Source of the DNA: Physella acuta
Taxonomy: Eukaryota > Mollusca > Gastropoda > Physidae
Direction of reading: 5' to 3'
Assembly (NCBI RefSeq): GCF_028476545.1
Contig: NW_026732732.1
Coordinates: 1 to 64,000, forward strand
DNA length: 64,000 nucleotides
Positions 37,901 to 49,782 of this stretch are shown piece by piece. Under the pieces are notes generated by a model. That model had not been told where the DNA came from, searched no databases, and saw nothing but the letters and a program-made list of their open reading frames with translations. Position 1 is the stretch's first letter. Every line of letters begins with the position of its first letter. Both the position numbers and the translations under genes were made by a program.

Positions 37901-38064
37901 TTTTAGCTTACTAGGCATACTGCCTAGCTTCGCTTAGGTTTTCAATAACATATGAGAATTTGAATACTTAATTATTTAGTGATTGCTGATGTGAGGAGTG
38001 CTTAAATTTAAACAGTAATGCTAATTTTATTAGAAATTGTTTTTGTTGTTTGTTGTTTATAGTC

Positions 38065-38068
<4 letters not shown>

Positions 38069-38130
<62 letters not shown>

Positions 38131-38188
38131 GGGTGGGGCCTAAAAAATTTTTTTGCGGGGTGGCCCTTTTTTTCTAGTTCCGCCACTG
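38069..38188. mobile_element. (TA)n followed by a hAT-type right end
   Basis: A 60-bp TA tract, then GGGGGTGGGGCC, GCGGGGTGGCCC and TCTAGTTCCGCCACTG. The last matches the right end of the 9138-13470 element. Array body resumes at once (ACACATAGCCACATATTTG). The left end is not found. Confidence 0.7.
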
Positions 38189-38570
38189 ACACATAGCCAC
38201 ATATTTGACAAACAAAATACAAACTAAGAAACATTTTTCCCACTTTTGACTTTATATTCATACATACATTTGTATATGGAAAATGTAGGCCTATATCTTG
38301 CTAATTTAAATTTCAGATGAATTAATGTAATTATATCCCAATCAAGAAAATTTATTTAATTAATTCGCCTACGTAAATTTTCATTTATACATTTACATTA
38401 ACCAAGAAAAATAACCTATAACTTTGATCTCAAAAAAGGCTACATGTACGAAGAAATTCATAAATAATTTTAAAAACTGTATAACATTGTTTACAGTGTA
38501 AATTAAAACAAGAATATTTCTAAATGTCTTATAAAAAGGTTTGCATAGGCTTTGTTTTGTAATTTTAAAT
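38189..38570 (+). repeat. Array unit body upstream of cassette H
   Basis: Short body from ACACATAGCCACATATTTG through ACCAAGAAAAATAACC, truncated at its 5' side by the hAT end. Confidence 0.75.
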
Positions 38571-38710
38571 TATTATCAGGCTCAAGTTTTAATTGCAAAC
38601 CGCTAGCTGAATTAAAGAATTGTCTTGTAGACATGTTGAGAAAGTTCAGTTTCAACAATTAGTCATGTATCCAAACTTGATACAACACTCTGTGTAGCCC
38701 TGTTGCTTTA
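38571..38710 (+). ncRNA. Guide-like cassette H (candidate small-RNA gene)
   Basis: CCGCTAGCTGAATTAAAG, AAAGTTCAGTTTCAACAAT, 18-nt variable segment TAGTCATGTATCCAAACT (38660-38677), TGATACAACACTCTGTGTAG, then CCCTGTTGCTTTAATT, with the T run interrupted as in copy B. Confidence 0.38.
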
Positions 38711-39085
38711 ATTAATCATATAACTTAATAAAATTAAATTGCCCATAAAATAACTTAATCGAAGTTTAGTGCCCATAACATAACGTAATAGAAGAGTATG
38801 GCCGAACATTTAACTTAATAGTAATGTATAGCTGATCATATAACTTATTATAAGGGTGTTGTTAGTAATGGTGTTTAAAATTACTTTGGTAATAAAGTTG
38901 GTTATGGTGTTGATAACGGCATTGGAAAATCAAATGGCCCAACAAATTCAAATAATTCTCCATCAAACAAAGCAGTTGTTTTATTTTGGAGTTTTCTCTC
39001 ATAGATGTGTTGCTATCCCTAGATTTACAAGGATTTGTTTTTGTTCTTTTAAAAAGGAGATTTTAATATTAATTTTTTTGGACAG
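38711..39085 (+). repeat. Kelch-module 5' part
   Basis: AATCATATAACTTAATAAAA and GTTAGTAATGGTGTTTAAAA, shared with 22.3-22.6 kb. The stretch just before the exon (AATATTAATTTTTTTGGACAG) is a plausible 3' splice site and is also present at 62.24 kb. Confidence 0.55.
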
Positions 39086-39819
39086 GTGACAAGATCCACG
39101 TGATGGGGGGTCAAATGTCGAGATAGGTGACCCGGTTCTAATGACATAACACTTTGACCTGATCAAGGGCAGATGGCAGGATGATTTCCTCTTCAAGAAA
39201 TGTAAAACTTTTTATATTGCCTTATAACCGGATCATTAGTCACGCTGAGAGCCGTGTTCCATTGTTTTAGTAATTAGGTATAGAGCTGGGGGGGGGGGGG
39301 GTGAGGAGGGGTGTAGATAAACTTAATTTACAAGGGAAAAATACTAAACCATAACTAACAGTGGTCTCTTTTTAATTACATATCTCTACATGCATCATAG
39401 CTGTCTCACTTATTAAACTTTATACATATAACAATCTTACTTTACATATCCCTTCATATATCATAGCAGTCTCACTTTATTTATTTTTCTTTACATTTAC
39501 AATAGCATTCTCACTTTATTTACATATTCCTACATATATCATATCAGCCACACTTTATTTACATATCTCCACACGTATCACCATCAACTACTCACCATTT
39601 ACTCACCATTGTTGTGTTGTACACATGTGCTTATATGTTGTACATATACATTTATTTCGCCGTCAACGCAAAAGTCGAAGTCTTACAGTAACTGGTGTGT
39701 TTTCTGCTTATGCACGGGCAGGTGACGTGTCCAACGTGAGCTGTGTGCTGGTGGACGTGCCTAAAGTCCCCATGGAGGAGCGGAGGGTTGTCCAGAAGCT
39801 TCGATGGGTCATGTGGTGA
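39086..39819 (+). pseudogene. Kelch-like gene: last two exons, decayed copy
   Basis: Exon-like blocks at 39086-39201 and 39722-39819 are separated by about 520 bp, with TTGGACAG and GCACGGGCAG acceptors and an AAAT|GTAAAA donor. The second reads VLVDVPKVPMEERRVVQKLR and ends WVMW-stop. Against the 62.26-kb copy the first exon has lost one C in the GTGATCGGGG stretch (frameshift) and has TAA in place of GAA, so it is broken. Confidence 0.6.
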
Positions 39820-40558
39820 CGTCACTTCAAAACAAATGTTTATATTATTTATGAGCTGTCATGAAGAATGTATAAATGTTGTCACGTATGGACCACAATA
39901 TCAACATAAATAAATGTAGCCGGTCCCCAAAAACAAAGTCCACGAATCACTAATGTATTCTTTAATTCAAATAAAACCCAAATTCTGCAATGTTTTTTCT
40001 TAATATTTTTTTTATACGGGTCGTCTTTAAAAAACGTCACACTTTTTTTTGAGGATTTAAAATCCACTCCTCCCCACCGTCACACCTCGTCACAAAAACC
40101 CAAACCCCTCCTAAAATTAATTCACAACCCAGCATACCACTCCCCGCTCCCTCAAAATTGCTGTTTAATTTTTTTTTTTTAAATATCGATTTCTTTCAAA
40201 AATATTCAGTGACCTAGATCAACATATAGTATTTTGATCAATTTCTATAACAATTTACGAAAACAGTTTTCTAAAATGCGATATATAAACACCAAAGTGT
40301 GACGTCACTCTATGTTATTCCCCTTCCCCCTGCACCATAACACACCATAACACAAAATTACAAATCTCCTTCCCCGTAGGTTTTCCTTTAGACCTTTTTT
40401 CTCGGCTGGGACTGGGGGGGGGGGGGGGGCGCTTATACACACACACACACTAGAAGTGCCTAGAAGTGTGACGTATTTTATGGATGACTCCAAAACTTTG
40501 TAGTCTATGAGTGGCTGCTGTTGATGTAAAGAATGTAATGAAAGTTATGGTCAAGCAA
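39820..40558 (+). repeat. Array module after the kelch exon
   Basis: GGACCACAATATCAACATAA, GTAGCCGGTCCCCAAAAAC, a G run at 40416-40430, and CTATGAGTGGCTGCTGTTGA; collinear with 63.05-63.78 kb. Confidence 0.75.
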
Positions 40559-40790
40559 AGGGGTCGGAGTGGTCTAGCGGTAGAGACTGCTAACCCGTTA
40601 GTCTCGAGTTTCAAACCGGGTTCAAGTCAGTAGACCGTCCCTAAACTCAACTAAACTCTGGTGGGTACCTAACTCACGTTAGAGAAAGTAGAAGCGCCTG
40701 GGCATGGTGCTGACCACACCATCTCTTCATATGCCGAGGTCACAGAAACAAGTGAACTCTACTTCACTATAGACAGTTTGAAAAGGGAAC
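40559..40790 (+). mobile_element. tRNA-derived SINE, copy 2
   Basis: A box TGGTCTAGCGGTAGAGAC and B box GGTTCAAGTCAGT, body as in copy 1. A related SINE tail (GCCCTTTGCTCCCCATGGGC then GATGAAGATGACGATGA) follows at about 40867-40915. Confidence 0.85.
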
Positions 40791-40915
40791 TTACTTTCGA
40801 TCAAGCAAAAGATGAAAAAATATTCATTTATCTGAAAAAAAAAACATTTGAAATGTGTGGTTGCAGCCCTTTGCTCCCCATGGGCCACAAAGGAATGATG
40901 AAGATGACGATGAAT

Positions 40916-41190
40916 TCCTAATTTGATTGTTAGAAACTTGATTGTTAGAAACCTGAAGGTCTCTGTTACAAATAAATCAACCTACAGTAGTTGATTGGCC
41001 AGTCGGGGGATTAAGTTTGAACGTGACCCTTAATCTGACCCCGGCATTGGCATGTTTTTATATTTTACGACACTTTTTTCTGTGCCTAAAAGCCTGATGT
41101 ACGTATACAAAGTTACCCTATACTGCACTATGAATACGGTACTTTAAATGAAGAAAAATGCGGTAACTAAAATTACGGTATTATGAATAA
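40916..41190 (+). repeat. Array segment carrying the 41-kb duplication target
   Basis: GTTGATTGGCCAGTCGGGGG and TGACCCCGGCATTGGCATG segments, interrupted after TTATGAATAA and resuming at ATACGGTACTCTAAATTGG (43377). Confidence 0.7.
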
Positions 41191-43377
41191 ACTAGCCGTC
41201 CCGGCCAGGCCCTGCTCTGGCTTCTGTGAAAAACCTTTCCGTTAAAGACCATTACCTGTGTGTTTAGTAATCATCATAAACCCGGCATTGCCCACCCAAA
41301 CCACAACCAACCAAAACAACAAAACGCAAACATAACGCTAACACAATTAGAAATACAAACGAAAACAAAAACCTAACAACAAACCCAACCACAACCACAA
41401 ACACCAATACAAACACAAAGAAAAAACAAACGAAAACAAAAACCTAACAACAAACCCAACCACAAACACCAATACCAAAAAAAAAACAACGAAAAAGCAA
41501 ACGAAAACAAACCAAATCCAAACGCAAAACCAACCAAAAACACAAATACAAACCCAAACAAAAAAAAACAAAAACGAAAAAAGAAAGAACAAAAACGAAC
41601 CAAATCAAAACGCAACCACTAACGCAAACCCACCTAAACACAAAGAAAACACTAACGCGAACATAAACGCCCGGGGCAGAATCGCCTGTTTTAGCTTAAT
41701 AAACGACTATAGTACCCCAACTTATTCATAGTTTTTGCACTCACTTAAACGAACGCGCCTGTTTCAATTTAATGAACAATTATAATACTCCAAGCTTATC
41801 CGTAAAATACCTAAAACATTTGCACTTGATCAATCCCCGCTAATTATGTAATTATTTTTTTCCCAACACCAAACAAAGTAATTAAAAAGTAAATGCTTTT
41901 CAACTAATGCAATGATTTCATAAAGGGAAGTAATTGTGTTTTGCCTAATTTATCAAAGGGAAGTAAGCGCTATAGGACTAAATAAAAACATAATTAGAAT
42001 TTTTGTAAAAGATGATATTTTTTTAAAACTTGTGTTTAATGAACATGCCGACAATTATTACTGTAATTTGAAAAATGAAAATGATTTCCCAACACTTTTA
42101 ATAGTAATTTTTTAACTCATAAATTTAGACAAACGCGCACGATAATTGATCTAACACTTAAATCCGTAGAAATGCCAACGACAAACATATGCGTTACAGA
42201 ATTGAGCTTTATATATTAGACTAGCCGTCCCGGCCAGGCCCTGCTCTGGCTTCTGTGAAAAACCTTTCTGTTAACGACCATTACCTGTGTGTTTAGTAAT
42301 CATCATAAACCCGGCATTGCCCACCCAAACCACAACCAACCAAAACAACAAAACGCAAACATAACGCTAACACAATTACAAATACAAACGAAAACAAAAA
42401 CCTAACAACAAACCCAACCACAACCACAAACACCAATACAAACACAAAGAAAAAACAAACAAAAAAGCAAACGAAAACAAAAACCTAACAACAAACCCAA
42501 CCACAAACACCAATACCAACAAAAAAAAAAAAAAAAAAAAAAAAACGAAAAAGCAAACGAAAACAAACCAAATCCAAACGCAAAACCAACCAAAAACACA
42601 AATACAAACCCAAACAAAAAAACACAAACAAAAACGAAAAAAGAAAGAACGAAAACAAACCAAATCCAAACGCAAAACCAACCAAAAACACAAATACAAA
42701 CCCAAACAAAAAAAAACACAAACAAAAACGAAAAAAGAAAGAACAAAAACGAACCAAATCAAAACGCAACCACTAACGCAAACCCACCTAAACACAAAGA
42801 AAACACTAACGCGAACATAAACGCCCGGGGCAGAATCGCCTGTTTTAGCTTAATAAACGACTATAGTACCCCAACTTATTCATAGTTTTTGCACTCACTT
42901 AAACGAACGCGCCTGTTTCAATTTAATGAACAATTATAATACTCCAAGCTTATCCGTAAAATACCTAAAACATTTGCACTTGATCAATCCCCGCTAATTA
43001 TGTAATTATTTTTTTCCCAACACCAAAACAAAGTAATTAAAAAGTAAATGCTTTTCAACTAATGCAATGGGTTTCATAAAGGGAAGTAATTGTGTTTTGC
43101 CTAATTTATCAAAGGGAAGTAAGCGCTATAGGACTAAATAAAAACATAATTAGAATTTTTGTAAAAGATGATATTTGTTTTAAAACTTGTGTTTACTGAA
43201 CATGCCGGCAATTATTACTATAATTTGAAAAATGAAAATGATTTCCCAACACTTTTAATAGTAATTTTTTAACTCATAAATTTAGACAAACGCGCACGAT
43301 AATTGATCTAACACTTAAATCCGTAGAAATGCCAACGACAAACATATGCGTTACAGAATTGAGCTTTATATATTAGA
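41191..43377. repeat. Tandem duplication of a 1.03-1.16 kb element
   Basis: Copy 1 at 41191-42219 and copy 2 at 42220-43377 both begin ACTAGCCGTCCCGGCCAGGC and end GAGCTTTATATATTAGA. Each contains a strongly strand-biased stretch nearly free of T (41310-41645 and 42330-42790), made of CAAAC, AACCA and CAAAAACC words. The copies differ mainly by length changes in that stretch. Minus-strand Phe/Val/Cys-rich frames are artefacts of the base bias. Family not recognised. Confidence 0.9.
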
Positions 43378-43878
43378 TACGGTACTCTAAATTGGTACTA
43401 TAAATATGTAACAAATACAATAAGTATTAAGGCTATATAGATCTATAACGAGTTTGAAAAATATAGTAATTGAAAATAATAAATCCCAGAAATCATCGAA
43501 TCTAATTAACACATGATAAGCACCGAATCTAAAATGTCGGATATCGAATCTAACTACTAGATCGATACCACTGTACCGGCGTTAAATTAATCACTGTAAA
43601 TATTACATACATTGATAGCGAACATGTTTTTATTTTAATATTGACAGTTTTGTTGATAGAATCTCGGTTCAGGTTTAACTCTTTATGTTAATGTTAAATT
43701 ACTTTGAAAAGCTAATATAAGTGTTAATCAATAAAATATTATTAGTTATTCAGCAATGTGTTTATTTTCAGCATTAACTGTTCTCTGCAAGGAGTTATAA
43801 CGCTACTGTAGAGAAGACAAGGAAGTGACAGCATCAAACTAGCAATGTTATTTTATTCACAAAAGATGTCAAAGTTTG
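43378..43878 (+). repeat. Array unit body, first part
   Basis: ATCGAATCTAACTACTAG, ATTGATAGCGAACATG and ATCAAACTAGCAATGTTATT, then cut by a hAT element. Confidence 0.75.
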
Positions 43879-43886
43879 ATTTAACA

Positions 43887-44654
43887 CAGGGGTCGGCAAC
43901 CTGCGGCTCGCGAACCGCATGCAACTCTTTTGATGTCAAGGTGCGGCACTCCAGTTTCTTGTACAAATATTAATAACAGCTCAGCCCCACAGTCGTGGTT
44001 CATTTAGCCAGAACCGTGGCAACAATTCCATGCTTGCCACTGCCGAAGTGCAGACATTTTCGAATATCGTTAAATGGGGAATGTTATTTTATTCAGAATG
44101 CATTCCTCTACCTGTCAGTATGCATTAATTTGACCTGAGGGACGTAATATTTTAGTTATTAGCTTCCCACGGTTGGGCCAGGTACTTGACTGTGGGATAC
44201 GAGTCGGGTGGAAGATAAGCCCTGTGAGAACCAAGGACAGAAGCGACCGATAAAGTAATCAAACCGATACCCAAGCCAGTTAGTCGGAGTTGACCGTGTT
44301 GAGGCTTGCCCGGCTATGGGAGACGCCTCCAGAGCCAGTGGTGTCCGTAAAGAAAGAAAAAAGTTATTGGCTTCTAAAGTGGAATGGAATAGTCAAACAT
44401 TTATATTATTTGATTACTACTTTTATCATAACAGAGCTAGCTAAAACACTTTTTGTGCGAAACATTTGTATGTTTTTTATATAGTTCATATTTAACGCTA
44501 TTTATTTTATATCATAAACCAAATTTATTTACCAAATTCTTATCAAATATCAAAATATTGAAAAAAAAAATAATGTTAGTGGCTCTTTAACAACTTGTTA
44601 ATTTTGTAAATTTTAACTTTCGGCTCTTCCTTCTCAAAAGGTTGCCGACTCCTG
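43887..44654. mobile_element. hAT-type element with 8-bp target duplication
   Basis: CAGGGGTCGGCAACCTGCGG at the left and AAAAGGTTGCCGACTCCTG at the right. Flanks are ATTTAACA (43879-43886) and ATTAAACA (44655-44662), 7 of 8 matching. The interior has no transposase frame above 64 codons. Confidence 0.85.
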
Positions 44655-44662
44655 ATTAAACA

Positions 44663-45033
44663 CTATAGCCACATATTTGACAAACAAAATACAAACTAAG
44701 AAACATTTTTCCCAATTTAGCCTTTATATTCATAGATACATGCGTATATGGAAAATATAGGCCTATATCTTGCTTATTTAAATTTAAGATGAATTAATGT
44801 AATTATATCCGAATCAAGAAAATTTATTTAATTAATTCGCCTACGCTAATTTCCATTTATAAATTTACATTAACCAAGAAAGATAACCTATAACTTTGAT
44901 CCCAAAAAATGGCTACATGTACAAAGAAATTCATAAATAATTTTGAAAAATATAAAACATTGTAAATTAAAACAAGAATATTTTTACGTCTTATAAAAAT
45001 GATTGCTTAATATTGGTTTTGTAATTTTAAATT
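44663..45033 (+). repeat. Array unit body upstream of cassette I
   Basis: Resumes at CTATAGCCACATATTTGAC and runs through ACCAAGAAAGATAACC. By eye more than 90% like the body before cassette C. Confidence 0.8.
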
Positions 45034-45166
45034 ATTATCAGGCTCAAGTTCTAATTGCAAACAGCTAGCTGATTTGAAGAATTGTCTTGTAGAAATAAGG
45101 AAAAAGTTCAGTTTAAGCAATGGTTGATCATCCTTAACTGTTGTCGCATATTGCGTTAAGCTCTGT
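45034..45166 (+). repeat. Guide-like cassette I, interrupted by a retrocopy
   Basis: CAGCTAGCTGATTTGAAG, AAAGTTCAGTTTAAGCAAT, variable 20-mer GGTTGATCATCCTTAACTGT (45122-45141), then TGTCGCATATTGCGTTAAG and CTCTGT. The GTTAAGCTCTGT part is duplicated by the CIBAR1 insertion. Confidence 0.65.
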
Positions 45167-46693
45167 ATTTCTTAAACAAAACGAAAATGAGTCGATCTGG
45201 AGCAGAAATTCATCGAAGTGAAAACCAGTCAAAAGTAGTAAATGATCGTATTACACACATTGAGGAACACCTTGGTCAACTATGCGATATTGCTTCATCA
45301 TACACACGGAAAACTGCAAGACTTCGAGACAAAGGTGACTTAATGGCTAAAGAGTTAATGCAGTTCTCTGAGTTTGAAAAATGGAATCCCACCCTGAGCA
45401 CTGGCATGTCCAAATTAGCAGAAAGTCTATCAACTGTGCAAGACTATCGAGAAGCAGAAGTGAAAAAGGCTAGAAGGGAAGATAATCACACCACTAATTA
45501 ATTATGGTTTGTTATGTAAACAAACGAAGAATGATATAAAATCGTCATTTGCTGCCATTGATTTAAAGATCAGCCAAAAGAAAAAGCTTGACATGACCGG
45601 AGTAAACACCCATCAGACAGACAAAAGATAAGCCAGCTTGAGAACTCTCTACAAAAAGCCAGCCCTGAGGCCACAAGGAGTAGCAAGAATTTGGAACAAC
45701 AAATAGATAAATTTGAGGAAAAAAACCTGAAAGATTTGAAGAAAATATTTAGAGAATTTGTGACGATTAAAATGCATTTTCATGCCAAGGCACTGGAGCT
45801 GTATACTCAGTGTTTTCAGACATTGGACAGCATTGATCCCGAGGCTGACTTAGATGAATTCAGGCTCCAACTAAGGCCAAAAGGGTCCATCCGGTCTGAC
45901 ATATCCAGATCAGCATCGCAGGCTTCACTTGATTCAAGGCAGAGCTCAGCGGGCAGCACAACGCCAAGAAAACCTGCCGCCCCGAAGGAAAATACTCCAG
46001 TTGATACAAGGAAAAAATTACTCCGCCACAGAATTTACAAGATGACAGCGATGATGAAGATGATGATGATGATGATGACAACGATGATGAAGTCGATTCT
46101 GAGGACGAAGAAGAAACTGAAAATGATAAATTACCCCCTAGAAAAAGATAATGTTATATTAGTCAGCATCCGTCCATAAGTTTAGATCTGATTACTGTGT
46201 CCTGCCATGGTGTATTTAAAAAATGATCTGATACCGGTAAATTAAAATTCTAGATCCATTTCTTTATCCAAACTTTATAAAACAAATCAACTCTCCACTT
46301 CATGATTACCTAAATAGCATTTATTAAGTATTTTACACACCTTTTCAAGTTGTTCTATTATGTCTTTGGAATATCAGTGGTAACATTGTTGCAATATACT
46401 ATTTACATAGTTTACTGTATATACAAAATTTATGTATACCTTAATATCCATACTTTTCTTAAATACTGTATTCATAATAATGCATGTTAGTAAGTCATTG
46501 TCACTTCTTGTAAAACTTATTTATTCTATCTATTAATGTTGCGATCATATATCTCTCACGATTCATTATCATGATCTATATTTTTATTTTAATTTAGGTA
46601 TTACTTATTGATAATTTATTGAATTTCTTTAAAATTTAACTTTAAAAAGCATATATTACCTGTATATTAAAGTTGGCAAAATTAAAAAAAAAA
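45167..46693 (+). pseudogene. CIBAR1: CIBAR1/FAM92 full-length processed retrocopy
   Basis: Starts in the 5' UTR, with ATG at 45187 (MSRSGAEIHRSENQSK), then LCDIASSYTRKTARLRDKGD and VQDYREAEVKKA, matching the N-terminal BAR-domain helices. A break near 45500 is followed by QQIDKFEEKNLKDLKKIFRE and MHFHAKALELYTQ. A later one-base shift moves the acidic tail (DSDDEDDDDDDDNDDEV) to another frame. Intronless, with 3' UTR and poly(A) to 46693. Flanked by GTTAAGCTCTGT at 45155-45166 and 46694-46705. CIBAR proteins bind Chibby at the ciliary base; this copy is broken. Confidence 0.95.
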
Positions 46694-46705
46694 GTTAAGC
46701 TCTGT

Positions 46706-47050
46706 TTTTTAATATATTTACACGTTTTGTATTAGATCTATGTATAAAAAAAAACATCTTAAATTAATGAAAGTATGCTACAAGTAAGAAAGAAATATTA
46801 CTATTGTAAATCTGTATCAGTCCTCACAAGCCGATGATGAAAACTGTAATACTAAAGCGAACACACTAATGACGCTGTAAATTACATGTCTGAGGCACAC
46901 AAAAAATAAAAAAGCTGTGTTTTTTAATTTAATAAATAATTGAATTAAACATAAACTAGAGGAGTTTTCTATTAACAAAATTAAAAATATTAAAATTTGT
47001 GTATAAAAATTTTTGTTTTAAAACTTTGTTTAACATTCTTAATTTTTAAT
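46706..47050 (+). repeat. snoRNA-containing insert and start of second-type unit
   Basis: ACGTTTTGTATTAGATCTAT precedes a snoRNA-like copy, then an A-rich run and GCTGTGTTTTTTAATTTAAT, i.e. the cassette 3' block again. TTGAATTAAACATAAACTAG then begins the P-type upstream region. Confidence 0.6.
46830..46896 (+). ncRNA. C/D-box snoRNA-like retrocopy 3
   Basis: GCC stem, GATGATGA, GTCTGAGGC. The internal D' has decayed to ATGA (CTAATGACG). An A-rich run follows within about 10 nt. Confidence 0.5.
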
Positions 47051-47157
47051 TGGACGATAAATTTAAATAAAAGGCTAGTTAAATATAAAAAATAATTTTC
47101 ATATATTTAAAAGTTTAGTTTTATCAAATGTTGTGTCTGTTCTGAATGTTTGGGTTC
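47051..47157 (+). ncRNA. Second-type cassette P2
   Basis: AAGGCTAGTTAAATATAAAA, CATATATTTAAAAGTTTAG, TTTTATCAAAT, then GTTGTGTCTGTTCTGAATGT (47130-47149), identical to P1 and P3. Intact uninterrupted site of the 9138 hAT insertion. Confidence 0.35.
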
Positions 47158-47456
47158 ATCATTTGTTTGGTCTCTATAATAAATGCATCAGCATTTTAAT
47201 AAATTATTACATTTGGATAACTAGACGAACCAACGGATTAAAATGATTACTGTTTGTATAAAAATCACACAACAGATATGGGGCGGGTAAAGCTTGAGCA
47301 AGGTTTCAGTTGTTATATTATCATCTACCCCCTACACCAAACCGACACTGATAGTAGTATTTTTTACCTTTTAAAGGTGTGACATAATACAGTACTATAA
47401 ATACGGCACCTTAAATATGGCACAGTATATAATATAATATCATGTCATAAATACAG

Positions 47457-47524
<68 letters not shown>

Positions 47525-47595
47525 TATAGATGTGATGAGAGGTGTAGTAATGCATAAAGGGCAAACAAACAGACATACATTGCTGTATTGCTGTT

Positions 47596-47668
<73 letters not shown>

Positions 47669-48509
47669 CGTGAAATGAAAACTAAAACATTGTTTAGAGA
47701 AAATAACATTGTACTTTGAAATTTTGTAAAATAAAGGCCGGTGTCTAGGACGTTTACAAAGTTTAACGCATCTAGTTCAGAACCTAGCAATTCATTTATT
47801 AATTCATCAAAACTTGTTTCAATTCATTACTTTTAAATACTCAAGAAAGATATCTAATACCTATCGCACAGTTCTGAAAATGAATGAAAGTATTTCAGTT
47901 CTCGTTTAACATTTTATCCGAGGTTAGGGCACAGTTACTCTAATTGAAACGTTTTTAAAAAATATTTAAGAAAACATTTTTGTATCCGTCAACTACTTTA
48001 CTTTCTGCATCAAATGTTCGCTCCAAGGAATTAAGACTGAGCTGTGGTTAAAACAAGGTAGTGTCTGTATTTGAACGCCTCTAAAAACAGCATCAAACTA
48101 GCAATGTTATTCTATTTATGAAAGATGTCAGTTTGCTTTAATCACATAGACACATATTTGACTATCAAATACAAACTAAGAAACATTTTCCCACTTTAGC
48201 CTTTATATTCATAGATACATTTGTATATGGAAAATGTAGGCGTATCTCTTGCTCATTTAAATTTCAGATTAATTATGTCCGAATCAAGAAAATGTATTTT
48301 ATTAATTCATCTTTGGTAATTTCCATTCATAATTTTAAATTAACCAAGAAGGATAACCTATAAAATTGCTCCCAAAATTGGCTAAATGTACAAAGAAATT
48401 TATAAATAATTGTAAAAGATACAAAACAATGTTTACAGTGTAAATTAAAACAAAATTATTTTTAATTCTTATAAAAACGATTGCTTAACCTTTGTTTTGT
48501 AATTATAGA
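47158..48509 (+). repeat. Complete long-form array unit upstream of cassette J
   Basis: Good reference copy: CATCATTTGTTTGGTCTC, ACATTTGGATAACTAGACG, CACTGATAGTAGTA, TA tracts (47460-47529 and 47596-47667, separated by a short GATGTGATGAGAGGTGTAG piece), AACGTGAAATGAAAAC, TTATCCGAGGTTAGGGCAC, ATCAAACTAGCAATGTTATT and ACCAAGAAGGATAACC. Confidence 0.85.
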
Positions 48510-48651
48510 TTATTGTCAAGTTTAAATTTTAATTGCAAACAGCTAGCTAAATTAAATAATTGAGTTGTAGAAATAATGAGAAAGTCAAGTTAGAATACTA
48601 CCATATAATCCTCAGTTTGCGACACAACACTCCGTGTAGCTCTGTTGTTTT
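48510..48651 (+). ncRNA. Guide-like cassette J (candidate small-RNA gene)
   Basis: CAGCTAGCTAAATTAAAT, AGAAAGTCAAGTTAGAATACT, variable 20-mer ACCATATAATCCTCAGTTTG (48600-48619), CGACACAACACTCCGTGTAG, CTCTGTTG and TTTT at 48648-48651. The 3' block is the consensus, with ACAACA/TGTTGT able to pair. Confidence 0.45.
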
Positions 48652-48699
48652 AATTTACTTAAAAAGAAAATAATTGAAAATAGTACTTACTCTATGTCA

Positions 48700-49010
48700 T
48701 GTTATCTGAAATTACTGAAGCAAACTTACACCATCTAATTTACAATTATTGTTGTACTGGTGTCATCCTCCTCCCTCCCCCCCCCCCCCCCCCCCCCCCC
48801 CACACACATCTACGCTGGGAGGCTGTTACATGATGACATGTTCGATAAGAAATTTAGCATTGATATTTTAGTTAGCCGCCATGCTCCATCATCAAAGGAT
48901 TTATTGATTTGCAATTTTTTTCAATGTGGTCTCAGGCCCATCCACTTTGGTGGGTGGTGTATTTCGTTCTGATCACTATATTGTTCTGTAATCAAACAGA
49001 CACTGGTATT
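48700..49010 (+). mobile_element. CAGTGGCGTCG-type repeat, internal part
   Basis: Shares GAAGCAAACTTACACCATCT, the C run and CTTTGGTGGGTGGTGTATTT with copies at 17.0 and 53.3 kb. Contains the 44-codon frame at 48838-48972 (MFDKKFSIDILVSRHAP, then GGWCISF-stop). The left end is missing. Confidence 0.6.
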
Positions 49011-49039
49011 GGCATGTTTTTACCTTTAAAAATGTTTCC

Positions 49040-49078
49040 TAATACAATATATATATACATATATATCTATATATATAT

Positions 49079-49119
<41 letters not shown>

Positions 49120-49133
49120 TATATAATACAATA

Positions 49134-49212
<79 letters not shown>

Positions 49213-49458
49213 CTGTATTTATGACACTATGATAATATATATATAGTGCCATATTTAAAGTACCGTGTTTATAGTATTGTATTAGATAACACTTTTAAAA
49301 GGTAATAACATGCCACTACCAGTGTGGGTTTGGTGAAGGGAGGGGGGGGGGGGAGGTGTGAAATGACAAGGTAAAAACCGAAACCTTGCTCAAGCTTTAC
49401 CCGCCCCTGATCTGTTGTGTGGTTTTCTACAAACGGTAAATATATATATATATATATG

Positions 49459-49534
<76 letters not shown>
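49040..49534 (-). repeat. (TA)n tracts around an inverted piece of the array module
   Basis: Between TA runs (49040-49210 and 49439-49533) the segment 49210-49440 reads the poly-C module backwards (GGTAATAACATGCCACTACC, a G run, GCTTTACCCGCCCCTGATC). The following 49550-49740 is the inverse of 26780-26920. This is the only clearly inverted stretch of the array. Confidence 0.8.
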
Positions 49535-49535
<1 letters not shown>

Positions 49536-49782
49536 CATCAACCTAGCTGTCACGATACTTAAGTTATCGTGTTTACACACACACATATACACACAAACAC
49601 ATACAGACACAGACATACGGACAAAATTGCAAAACTATGTTTCTCCCACTCAAAGGGGTGTAAAACGTCGAGATCGGTTAAAATCCAGATTTTTGTTTTG
49701 CACGATTACAATACTTCCTCTATAGGCCTACTTCGTATACGAGAAAGTAAATATGATGTACCCAGGCAAAGTAAAAGTAGTC

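Noticed and set aside
41347-42795. Phe/Val/Cys-rich membrane-like proteins on the minus strand
   Set aside because: They come from the T-free strand-biased stretch; three overlapping frames are equally open.
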